Shown: positions 1-10,330 of the stretch, piece by piece
Position numbering within the stretch: the stretch's first letter is position 1
Layout: the number at the start of each line of letters is the position of its first letter
Origin: Blastomussa wellsi
Taxonomy: Eukaryota > Cnidaria > Anthozoa > Scleractinia > Plerogyridae
Reading direction: 5' to 3'
DNA: 64,000 nt
NCBI GenBank assembly: GCA_947652115.1
Contig: OX393563.1
Span: 12,972,869-13,036,868, forward strand
Program-made: the position numbers and the translations under genes
The notes under the pieces: generated by a model
Databases searched by the model: none
The model's input: the letters and a program-made list of their open reading frames with translations, nothing else
Told to the model about the DNA's origin: nothing

Positions 1-190
1 TCGAGTCGTACAGCCAATAACACCACGGCTAAACTGACCAATCAGTTTTCACGAACCAGGCTTATAACATTCGACCGAATCGTCAGTCACTGTCACCGAC
101 AACAGTCCTTCTCAGGACCACCCTCACCCGGACGATCAAACGACACGATCGACTGTTATCCCCGGGTTCAAACCATTTACTGTATCAATA

Positions 191-273
191 ATTTTACCCT
201 ATCATTCGAAATTTAATTTCATGGGCAATCAATCATTTTACCCTATCATTTGAAATTTAATTTCATGGGCAAT
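191..273. repeat. Two-copy tandem repeat, period 44 bp
   Basis: A stretch beginning ATTTTACCCTATCATT and ending TTTCATGGGCAAT occurs at 191-229 and again at 235-273, with one base difference. No coding signal is seen in 1-358. Confidence 0.85.
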
Positions 274-358
274 GAGATTGGTTAGTTTGTAGACCAAGAA
301 CTGAGTTTGGCTGTCATCGTAATAGACCAATTTCGATATACTAATTTCTAAAATGTCA

Positions 359-447
359 CCGAGGCTTTGGGGAATAGAACAAAAGATTTGTATCGATGCT
401 TAGGGATGAATAAATAATTTATTTTGTTTTATTCCCCTAAGCCTCGG
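359..447. repeat. Short inverted repeat (hairpin)
   Basis: The left arm starts CCGAGGCTTTGGGGAATA and the right arm ends TATTCCCCTAAGCCTCGG. The arms are about 28 bp with few mismatches around a short AT-rich loop. Likely a small foldback element. Confidence 0.7.
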
Positions 448-643
448 CGCCATTTTTTCTTGACAGAAGAGGAACTTCAATACCCAACCAGTAGTTGCAA
501 CTTCGACAGATCTGCCGATGTTTCATCCCTCATATTCGCTTTCTTCTAAAAACACTGCGAGTAAATGCAAAAAGACACAACCAGGGATCGTCATTTTCTA
601 ACTTGAAAAGATATTCTGATAATCTTTTTGATCTAAAGGCGAT

Positions 644-860
644 GGCAAACGAGGACACATTGTTGCTCATGACGATTTGTTGCGCGCGCAAACGCTGAAA
701 CATTTGTTGCGGACAAAATGTTTCTGAATAAAATCAGAAACATTTTTTGTGTCTCGGTCACAAAATTTGTGTCCGAAACAGTGTTGCGCGCGCGGACAAA
801 CACGGAAATATTTGTGACCGCAATAATCAATGTGTACGCAACAATGTGTCCTCGTTTGCC
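644..860. mobile_element. Foldback MITE-like element
   Basis: The ends are perfect 23-bp inverted repeats: 644-666 starts GGCAAACGAGGACACATTG and 838-860 is its reverse complement. The complementarity continues less perfectly inward (GCGCGC and AGAAACATTTT blocks mirrored around 735) and about 10 bp outward (AAGGCG / CGCCTT). The small reading frames on both strands here are by-products of the palindrome. Probably a non-autonomous DNA transposon; the family is not identified. Confidence 0.75.
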
Positions 861-870
861 TCCGCCTTAA

Positions 871-3655
871 CAATATATCCAACCTGAGCCGAATTTCTAG
901 CAATTTTATGATTCAGCGTTCTTCGGGCTGTGTATACAACTATTTATTCACGATATAAAAACACTTTTCCTCAAGATAGCATTGCATGACCTCAATCAAC
1001 AATTGTGTATTCAATCAGGTGAAGAATGAGGCAGCTTGCTTTCCAACCGGTTAGAAAAAGGATTTTTGAAAATAGTTCTGAATTAATGAAAGTGGAATTT
1101 AAGCAATTTTCCGGACTCTAGCTGAGATCGTAAATGTTATGCAAATAATATTACGTTTGCACCTAAAAAGATGATGCGAGACGTAACGATTTTATAAAAC
1201 GAAATGTGTTCAACATGACAGTTTTGAAAAACGCAACATCGCTAGCTTACTTGTATGACTTAATACCGATTCCCCGAGGTTTCAAGGATCAATTCTATGC
1301 TCCTAGCTTATTCCACCACGAGGGACGAGTCGAGTGAATGACCCATGGCATGATTCAATCCAATAAAACGGAAAAAAAAAACTCGGTAAACCTACTCTAG
1401 CGTGTAACTATATTAAGTTGCTGAGAGTTGTTTTAAATTTGGTTTTTAGTAACCACCATTATTATGACATTTGATATTTGGAGTAGAAAGAAGTTCAACA
1501 TGGCAATATGTTTTATCAGAAGTACTGATTTTAGTTATATTAAAACATGTGCTTAATCGACAGTGATAAGGAAACGTAGAAACCATACGTCATTTCATAC
1601 AGAGCCTACTAATAACGAGTTAGATCAAGTCGACGTTAGACGTGTACGTTGGAGGTACGCAGGAAGGATATTGCTTTGGTGGGAAAAATCGCAGATACAA
1701 ATGCTAATGATGATATATGTTTAGTTTAGAACGTTAACTGTTTTTAGATTTCTGTAAAAACAGTTTATGTTGGTAAAATTAAGAACCTTGCGTATTGAGG
1801 GGCCTTCAATGACGCGAATCTTTGTTTTCCGATTGGGTGATTTCAACTCCAAATACAGATTATTTAAATTTTGAGGTCATAATTTTCTTGCTCAATTTAA
1901 ATTAACTTTCACGAAAATCTATAACGCATCTGAACCGATCAAATGCTGAGACGCACAGTGCTCAAGGAAAAGCTTGCCTAATCTAGGCAGTTTTTTTGGC
2001 TATATAAATGTGTCATTTAAAAAAAAAACATGCAGGGTAAAGAAAGAGCCTGTTTGCAAACTTTAAAATAATTATCGTGTTAAATATTCTTGTCGGAAAT
2101 GCCAGCCGAATCCCTTACTGCGTGTATGTTACCATCAAAAACGTGACCATGGTGACGATTGATAAGTGTTATGCCTGCACAAATTTGCTCAAATTTAACT
2201 TTTTTTATGCAATAAAGTCTTTATTCAAAAACAAGAGAGACATAAACACCAGTGCACTTAAGCTTGGGCTAATGATCGACGGGCTAATGACGTTATGAAA
2301 ACCCAGGTGTACACACTGCACTGAAATCTGCTGCGATAAGTAAATTGACTCAAGAACAGTAATTGAAAATGATATGATTGAACCGGGACTTGATCAATAT
2401 ATACCTAGTAAATAGACCCCTTCATTGGAGGGACACCCGGTGAGTCTGTTCCTCCCCAGCGCAAATGTTGCTGGCTGGCAAAATGGTTCACTATATATGT
2501 TTTCTCATAGGAGTTTTCACTGAAAAAATAATACTTTTGCGCCGGCTGATTGAAACTCGGAAGGGCGACTGAAGAAACTGCTCAACGAACACTTTAATCT
2601 CGTTGAAGAGAGTGGATTTCAACGGGTTTCAGTGCCATCTCCGCGAGTTTTTTTTGTTTGCTATAATTGCTGGCTGGGAAAAATTGTGGATAATGTGCTG
2701 GCAAAAAGGAACAGCAACCAGCAACACTCAAGAACACTGGTAAAAGTTTTAATATCATATTTTCATCCTCCAATAAATCAATCAAAAACTTTAATTTACT
2801 TCGAATTTTAGATAGAAATAAGCAAATAAAAATAAATGCAATATAAAAATGAGAAGATTTAACCAGCTACATTTAAGACTAGTATTTATCACAGAATGAA
2901 CAGTATTCCTTGCCCAGAGTTTTCAGTGCAGCTTTAAAATCAAGCGGGCAGAAGAGTATTTACTAAGTGCAAGATATCGTAACTATGTGATCATTAAATC
3001 TTTCATTTCCGAAACAACAATCAGGCACACCAACGCACTCCTTTCTGTGGTGGGCTCATTTCCTGGTTTGAACAATGTTGCTTCTTATAACGTTGGTGTT
3101 TCTTTCAATTTTTATGAGTCACGCGGAGCCACTGTGACGATCCACATAGATCAGTGTCAGATGACTAAGCAGTTGTGGATTCGGTTGCATTTTACTGACG
3201 TTTGTTTAGTCTGAATGTCGGCACGTAAATTAGGCACACCTGGTTATGAATAAGGAATAACGTTATAACTGAAATGTCATCTGAGCTATAATTGTTGAAA
3301 TGACAAGAGCAACATATCCATATTTAATAACTGCTTGCCTGCTTCAAACGTTCAGCATATGGGAAGTTGCGTTGGACCATAATTGGATTAACCTTGTCTG
3401 GTTCGGTCGAAGGATGACTAATTCGTTCGATTTTATCAACGTGCTAGTTATAATTTTTGTCAAATAAGTAGAAACAATTATTTTATGGCTGTTTTTTAAT
3501 GTATGCAAGACCTATATCCATATCCAAGTTCCGTTACGTTATTCCAGGTTATTTTATTGCTTCAATTAAATTAATTAAAACTGAGCCTTGTAAGTAATGA
3601 AAAATAGTGTGTACACCTGCCCATGTAGTCCCAAGACGTTTTACTGACTAAATGT
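871..3655. other. Intergenic stretch, no gene recognised
   Basis: AT-rich sequence with only short, composition-driven reading frames on either strand (for example 2077-2298, 2594-2785, 2987-3214). None shows a recognisable domain, a signal peptide or splice-linked partners. I see nothing supportable in it. Confidence 0.6.
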
Positions 3656-3821
3656 ATATGTTGTGGTTTAAATTTATCCCTGGTTTAATATTTTTTAAAC
3701 CAGTTTGATATTGATTTCCCTTTGTTTCAGATTATGCTAATCAACATGAGACAAGGGGAAATAAAAATCAAACTGGTTTAAAAAAAATTTAAACCAGGGA
3801 TAAATTTAAACCACAACATAT
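3656..3821. mobile_element. Foldback MITE, about 166 bp
   Basis: The left end reads ATATGTTGTGGTTTAAATTT and the right end is its reverse complement, so about 45 bp of each arm pairs almost perfectly. A second inner pair (ATTGATTTCCC with GGGGAAATAAAAATCA) extends the hairpin. TA-rich flanks fit a TA target duplication. Non-autonomous; no coding capacity. Confidence 0.8.
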
Positions 3822-4623
3822 ATCTTTATTGGACTTGATACGCGAATTGTTATAATATCGAGTAATATAACCTGTAACTCAATTAGTGATTTGCGGATCA
3901 TGACCATAAGGAAACTCTATCTACGTTTTCGGCTGAGGAGCATGTCGTGGTGAAGCTTATAACAGTTTTAATTTCTTTCCATCCGTTTGGAAGTTTGTGG
4001 ACGACATCGACTGGCTAGTTTGCGTCACACATAGTATACAGTCACAATAAACTCGTTCACCTGCATAAAGTGACCTCTTGTAACTAAGAGCCCTTGCAGA
4101 GGAGGGAAAACTGTTTCCTGGGAGGTGACCACTAACGTCGGTTGCTATAAAACCAACCCACACAGTACGTAGGAGCGAATTTTGACCATTGGGAATGCAA
4201 TCACAAGCAATTTCCTTATAAGTATGAATCAGCCTAAAAATGTAATATATAAAGGGTTCAATTGAATATCTTGCTCGAGAAAAGTTGGACTTCACCAAAG
4301 TCGTCACAAGTTGCCAAGACGTAAAGGTAGAGTGACAGTATCTATTTGAAGTAAGTGATTTCCTTATATTTACTCATAATTTAATATTGTACGAAATCCT
4401 TAACATCATTGCTATTTTATCCGTCAAATGACTGATCGTATCGTATCGAACGGGAGTTAGCTTTTTACTGTGCTAATCCGCAAAATGAATTAAATTTTCT
4501 TTTTTGGCTAATCCAGTATAGTACTCGGTGAAAATGTAACAAAATAAAATCTAAATTTTAAATAAGAATTACGTACTGAACATTATTTCATTATTTTTTG
4601 GAGTTTCATAGTAAAGGTAGCTG
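3822..4623. other. Intergenic stretch, no gene recognised
   Basis: A 116-codon minus-strand frame lies at 3957-4307. It has no recognised domain, no signal peptide and no paralogue in the window, so I do not call it a gene. The remainder is AT-rich with no visible feature. Confidence 0.5.
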
Positions 4624-4888
4624 TTAGGGCCTCCACAGACGAGACAATTAGTTGTCGGTAACTATTTTCTGTAAACAACTAAATGTCATCGACGTAACCG
4701 AAAAACGTCGGATCGTTGTCGATTACTACATAACTGACCATATTTTCTCAAACTCATTAATAATTCATCATGTTAAAACAAAGGAAACCAGAACCGTAAC
4801 CGTGGTTTGGAAATGTGATCTTAATTAGCATAGATTTTTACGATTTTATTTCTTCTTTTTCTCCGTAGTTTTAGTTTCGATTGAGAAG

Positions 4889-5035
4889 ATATATCAAACA
4901 CTCGAGACAGTGTTTCATAACATTTCCAAACACCTCGAAGTTCGTCAAAAATACTCCGTTGGGCGTCGTATTTTCAACTCTCTTCTGGGTGTTTGGAAAT
5001 GTGATAAAACACTGTCTCTCGTGTTTGATATATAA
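4889..5035. repeat. Internal hairpin copy 1
   Basis: The left arm runs from ATATATCAAACACTCGAGAC and the right arm returns through GTCTCTCGTGTTTGATATAT. Between them AACATTTCCAAACACC pairs with GGTGTTTGGAAATGTG. Together with its upstream flank it matches copy 2 at 5432-5576. Confidence 0.8.
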
Positions 5036-5431
5036 CATAACTGACCATATTTTCCCGTCGGTGGGTATGAATTATTTGGTTCTCGATCGACAACTATCGT
5101 ATTTGCGTTACCGTGCCTTTTCCTTGTTTGCAATTAACTTTGACCGCAGTTTCACGATAATAGGTTCTCCTGGTTCACCCTCGTAATTTGGAAGCTCTTC
5201 ATTACAAAAAAATATCTACTAAATCACTCTTTTCGAAAGATGGGGGAGCATTTTGCTTGCCTTTTGTTTTTGTAGTTTCTTTTATTGTTATAGAAACATG
5301 TTCTCAAACTCATTAACAATTCATCGAGTTAAAACAAAGAAAATCATAACCGTGAAGGAGGTTTGGATACCGGTTCTTAATTAGCATAAATTTCCCCGTT
5401 TACTCCTTAGTTTTTGCTTCGATTGAGAAGA

Positions 5432-5576
5432 TATATCAAACACTCGAGACAGTGTTTCATCGGCAATCCAAACACCTCGAAGTTCGTTTAAAATACTCCG
5501 CTACGGGTCGTTTTTTAAACTCTCTTCTCGGTGTTTGGATATCCCGATGAAACACTGTCTCTCATGTTTGATATAT
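5432..5576. repeat. Internal hairpin copy 2
   Basis: Same outer arms as copy 1, but the inner stem differs on both sides together: CGGCAATCCAAACACC pairs with GGTGTTTGGATATCCCG. The preceding 130 bp (from TTCTCAAACTCATTAACAAT) also match the sequence before copy 1, so a larger block was duplicated. Confidence 0.8.
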
Positions 5577-6138
5577 TACTTAAAAGGCTTGTATTAACTT
5601 CTATTTACATCCGGTCTGGTACTGCAAATTGGTTGTAAATGTCAAGAAGAATAATTATGTAATTGTCTGCCCTTAAGGCGGGGATATACCCGAATTTGAC
5701 TAAAATTTTGAGAAGTTTAGTGAAGGTATAAAAGGAAGAAAATTAGTTTTTCCATCACTTAAAATGGTTTTAATGCAAATTAAATATCTCGTTGGCGTTT
5801 CAAGGAATGCCAAAACCCTATGCTCAAAACACCAATGAATGTTTTGAGGTGTTTTGTAAATTTTTGGATGATTTTTGCGTAGTTATCGATAACAAACTAT
5901 CTAGTGTGTAGAATCCTTCATTGGATCACAATAAGTAATCAACCACCATTTAGTTGTTGATAAAAATAAAAAAAAGTAGAAAAATGGTTGTCGACAACTA
6001 ACCGTGTAGTCTGTGGAGGCCCTTAGTACCTGAAAACAGCAGATCATTGTCTCACTTATATTAAAATTATTATCACTATTCTATTTTCACACAGAGTTCA
6101 CAGAATCACGTTCAGTTGATTAATCAAACTTATCGATA

Positions 6139-8732
6139 ATGAATGCTCCACTGGTGTTTCTACTATTTCTTGCCGTTTCCTTCCAACATACAGGTGAGTC
6201 ACAGTGCATAGCTCACCATTTATCGCAGTAATCTGCATATTTCGTCTCAATTTGGAGCTGCGTGTTAACAGTTAACACGAATCAACACGCACGGACGATT
6301 TACTGACGATTTGTACAGCACGAAGGATTGCCTGAAGCCAAGGTTACTGACTAGTATTGATTCATGTCATAGCAAGGCAGTAAATAATAATTGACGGACC
6401 ATTTCTTTTTGAAGAGGTGGAGCGGGGGAGGGGGGAGGTTTCTCAATTCTCAAAATTAACTTTTTATTCATAGATTACTGTCTACAAACAATTTATTTTG
6501 GGCTTTTCATGCAAGGACTGCGGAGCCGGGAGGAAGGGACTCCCCAATACTCATTTGGTAAAAATATTAAATTTACCCAACTGAAAAGTTACAGTTTTAT
6601 TAATTATAACTGTCTACAGCATTTTCATTAGCCCCCCCCCCCCCCTTCCCAATCGCAAATATGCTCCGTGGACCCTGTTTTCATGTGTACAAACAGACGA
6701 CCACTCCATAAAAAATATGGTCTCTCTCTAACCACTTTTCACTACGTCAATTTGTGCAAATGAAACGGCAAAATGTGGTAATATCAGTAACTGCTTTCAA
6801 AACAGTGATGACTGAACAAAGAACCGGTTTAGACAACATGAAGAATACATCATCCTCTAAATTAGCTCGAGCGTTTAATTACTTACGCATCTTAACAACG
6901 GCCTTTTCAATTTCCTTCCCCAGTGGCAGAACGTTTTGTGCGCATTGGGTGCTTCAAAGACACGATGAGAAAGCCAAGGCCCCTTCCAGATCTAATCAAA
7001 ACTTTCCGTGGCAAATTAAACTGGACTAATTTAAATGCAACGATTGATGCTTGTGCAGAGGAAGCGAAGAATAAGAGTTATCTATATTTTGGACTTCAAT
7101 TTTATGGAGAATGTTGGAGTGGCGCAAAGGCTCACTTGACTTACGATCGAGACGGATCGTCCGAAAACTGCATCCTCAATGTTGGAAAACAGCGTGCAAA
7201 TTTCGTTTATATGCTTTCCGGCAAAGGTGAGTGATGATCGCTTTTGGTGGTTCTTACGGTGCAACGCTTTTATTCTATAAAGAAATGGGCAATTTTGAGG
7301 TCCATGTTCTAGGTAAAAATTACGTTAATTTCACAGACAAGTTGTCTTTTCCGAAAGTCCTTGTAAGTTCTATAGAATACGTTCATTTCCATTTTATACT
7401 CAAAAAAACTATAAAAAGTGACACTCTGTTCTTTTTGAGTCTAACAAGGAAAAAAGATAACTAAAGATAGCTGTAGAAGATTTGGCGAACTGTAAATAAC
7501 ATGCTGTCAGGGACCAATCACATTATATGTTAGGAAAGCTGCTACATCGCCCGGCGGCGGGACGGGCGGTGGTGGTGGGGCGGTGTTTGGATGGGATGCC
7601 CGTGACCCCGCCCCTTACTAGTAGTTTTAAAGGTGAGCCGCCATGATCTGTGAAGGGCAGATAATGTAAAACAGAGGGAAAGACAGAACAAAATGGAATG
7701 AAATTATCGACCGCGAGAGATAAATAAAAGATTCCGTTGCGAAAGGAATACATTAATCATTTGGCGCAGGGACTCTATATGATAAGTCTCGTCATTTTGT
7801 TTAATATAGTACAGAACAACTAATCTCCGTGTGAAATTTAAAGTAGTAACTGTTCTTAATATTTCACTTTAAAGCAGTTGTCTGAATTAAGTCACAATTC
7901 CTTATTCTTATCTTTTGCAGAAAATGAATGCACAGATTACCACATTCTGGATTCAGCAGACAGATCAAAGACACACCACACCTCTGGCGAACCAAAGCAC
8001 TGTGACCACTGGAATTTTGGCTTCGCTTCCAAACGCTGGTACAGATTTACTGGTGAGGCAGGGGAGACCATGGCAGAAAAATGCGTCCAGCCGATGAGAT
8101 GCCAAACTTTAATGAGCGGATGGATGGATGGAAAACATCCTGAGGTTGGTTTGCAAACAGTGCAGGGATTGCATTAGTCCACTCGTTGGGTGATACTAAT
8201 GGGTTAGAGCATTTTGGTAGAGATAAGAAATTAGAAGAGCCCTGGAAAACCCTATGCTGCAACTGCATCGTCCCCGAAAACCACAATTTTTAACTGTGCT
8301 TTTCTATATAAAATCCTAACCTCACTTTTCTATTTATTTTTCTTGTCTGCAGGTTGTCGATGGCATTCAAACTAGGCGTGCTTGTTTTAGTTGGATCAAG
8401 AACTGCTGTTACCGTTCAACTCAAATTCGCGTGAGGAACTGTGGCAAATATTATGTATATAATCTTCCAAGCACTCCGGGATGTTTTCTTCGTTATTGTG
8501 GCAATGGTGAGAATTTTAAACTAAGTAAATTACATGACTATAGCAAAAACTAAGTTGGAGTATACAGTTTATCGATGTTTACGTCGGATTCCATTCCTTC
8601 CGTACCAACAAAGATCAAGAGTAATCATATTCTTCGTTTCCAGAATATCAACCATTTTTTTAAATTTTAGCCAATGATAATACTAAGTTAACGCTATTTT
8701 GATATATTGCAGGGACAGCCATCAGCGTATGA
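6139..8732 (+). CDS. WSC-D8C gene 1: secreted WSC-like + D8C protein
   Basis: Five coding exons: 6139-6193, 6924-7226, 7921-8144, 8353-8506, 8713-8732; 251 residues. Exon 1 gives a signal peptide (MNAPLVFLLFLAVS). Exon 2 encodes a WSC-like domain at residues 19-119, with GCFKD, KPRPLPDL and YFGLQFYGECWSG and four cysteines. Exons 3 and 4 encode a D8C domain (about 120-246) with WYRFTGEAGETM, GW.DGKHPE, NCC, RNCGKYYVYNL and RYCGN, ten cysteines in all. D8C is the eight-cysteine domain of uromodulin, GP2 and OIT3. All outer introns are phase 1; the D8C intron (8145-8352) is phase 0 and is absent from the four paralogues. Its donor GTTGGT is weak, its acceptor good. The protein ends with a short tail, GTAISV. 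No membrane anchor, so presumably a secreted matrix, mucus or recognition protein (inference). Confidence 0.87.
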
Positions 8733-8763
8733 GTGCTTAGTGAAGTGAATGCTTACCACGAAT

Positions 8764-8826
8764 AATAAAAAGGAGCTACAATGGAATGTATTACTTAATT
8801 TATGAAATATCTTGTTTGTGAATAAA
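8764..8826 (+). terminator. Poly(A) signals of gene 1
   Basis: AATAAA occurs at 8764-8769 and again at 8821-8826, 32 and 89 bases after the stop codon. Either could direct 3' end formation of gene 1. Confidence 0.6.
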
Positions 8827-8829
8827 AAT

Positions 8830-9713
8830 ATTTATTTGTAAATTCTGTGTAAGCAAATACATTTTATTGTTAAAAATATTTTTAAAAGAAGCGCGATTTA
8901 AAGAAAACAAAATGTGTTGCTGTATTGACGGATTGACTAATTACGATTGGTTAAAACATCCACATTGCTACCATACATGACCTCCAAAATAAGGGAAATA
9001 ACTGGGAATTTCGTAGTACTGCACATTTTACTCTACTATTATCGATTCATTTTGTAAGATTATATTGTAACTCTATTGTTCAGTAATATTTTTTGTTTGC
9101 TATTGAGCATTAAGTGCAATTTGTTTCCTTTTAAGTTTAGCATGACAAAAATATGGGACGGCGAATTTCAGGGAGTGTAAGAAAAAAAATAAGACACAAA
9201 AAAAGCAAAAAACTTCCTTTCACGCGCGTGAAACTGCGCGGCCTAAAAAAATGTTCCTCTCAGGTGAAATTGGTGCAACGTTCGAGTGCACGTTTTAGGA
9301 AAACTGTTAGGAAAAATGATTTCGTTAATGTCGTCTGCGTAAATAAAAGCTGCTCCATATCTGAATCTCGAGGAAGCAAGGGGCTTTAAACCGTCCACAA
9401 GTTTAAGTGATTGCTGTACGCCAATCCTAACAAAGAAATCCACAGACACACTCATTTGCATGTAGAGCTCCATATAAAATGTTGTGCAACAAGACTCGTT
9501 TTGAAACAGAAATAGAAGGCAAACTAGGAAAAGGCCTATTGAAGTTGCCTTTTTATGACAGCACACACCCACGGCATTCCTACATTCGAACGACGCAAGT
9601 TTTCTGACAAGATATTTTAAACGTCTTATTAAAATCGCTCTCGAAAAGAAATATCAGATCAAAAAAAAAAAAGTTATTGGAAACCAATCACAATCTTCAG
9701 AATATTATCATTA
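8830..9713. other. Intergenic stretch, no gene recognised
   Basis: It contains a palindromic segment near 9220-9245 (TTCACGCGCGTGAA followed by CTGCGCGGCC). Overlapping frames on both strands (9153-9389 plus, 9243-9572 minus) are basic or low in complexity and carry no recognisable domain. Confidence 0.5.
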
Positions 9714-10330
9714 TGTAAATACTAATTACAGCTTACATCTGCTTTTTCCGGCTTTTAGCCGTTTAAGGAAGAAAAGGAAAAATATTTCAGCGACAACTTA
9801 GAATAAGGCTAACCTGTTTTTGTTTCTTTACAACGATAATCGAATGTTGATAACATAAAAAAACTGGTCGTGGGCTAAGGGAAATTTTTATTTCTAATCA
9901 ACTTGTCATTTTGACTGCAGCGAGACCGTACATTACGGTCATCATAAACAGAAACAGATGAATTCTCGGAAATATTTAATTTAAGTTCGAATTGATGTAA
10001 ATACTAATTATAGCTTACATCTGCTTTTTCCGGCTATTGGGAAGAAATTATGGTAATTTTTACTGCTAATTTTAATTAAACAAATTTAGCCGTTTAAGGA
10101 AGAAAAGGAAAATATTTCAGCGACAACTTAGAATAAGGCTAACCTGTTTTTGTTTCTTTACAACGATAATCGAATGTTGATAACATAAAAAAAAACTGGT
10201 CGTGGGCTCATTTTGACTGCAGCGAGACCGTACATTACGGTCATCATAAAAGTCGAGTTTTTCTGGAGGGAAAGCAACGAAAATATTTTCACCAGAAACA
10301 GATGAATTCTCGGAAATATTTAATTTAAGT
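9714..10330. repeat. Local direct duplication, about 300 bp
   Basis: Blocks recur in the same order: TGTAAATACTAATTA/CAGCTTACATC at 9714 and 9997; AAGGAAGAAAAGGAAA followed by CAGCGACAACTTAGAATAAG at 9766 and 10096; and TTTTGACTGCAGCGAGACC at about 9909 and 10211. The copies differ by small insertions (for example AATTATGGTAATTTTTACTG only in the second). Confidence 0.8.

Larger units (their letters stand above)
4624..6025. mobile_element. 1.4-kb terminal-inverted-repeat element (non-autonomous)
   Basis: The left terminus GGGCCTCCACAGAC (4627-4640) is matched by GTCTGTGGAGGCCC at the right (6009-6022). Complementarity continues inward over roughly 70-80 bp (TTAGTTGTCG ... CAACTAAATG on the left, mirrored near 5945-6005). 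The element is flanked by TTA on both sides (4624-4626 and 6023-6025), which fits a 3-bp target duplication. The GGGCC end plus a TTA duplication resembles PIF/Harbinger-type elements, which is inference. The interior holds two diverged copies of a 280-bp block, each ending in a hairpin, and no transposase frame. It ends about 110 bp before the start codon of the first WSC-D8C gene. Confidence 0.75.

Noticed and set aside
633..903. Cysteine-rich minus-strand frames
   Set aside because: They lie within a palindromic foldback element, where mirrored sequence creates frames on both strands.
3957..4307. 116-codon minus-strand frame
   Set aside because: No domain, leader, paralogue or splice partner; composition ordinary for the region.
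9153..9572. Overlapping frames on both strands near 9.2-9.5 kb
   Set aside because: Basic, low-complexity product on one strand and a palindromic CG-rich segment; no family recognised.
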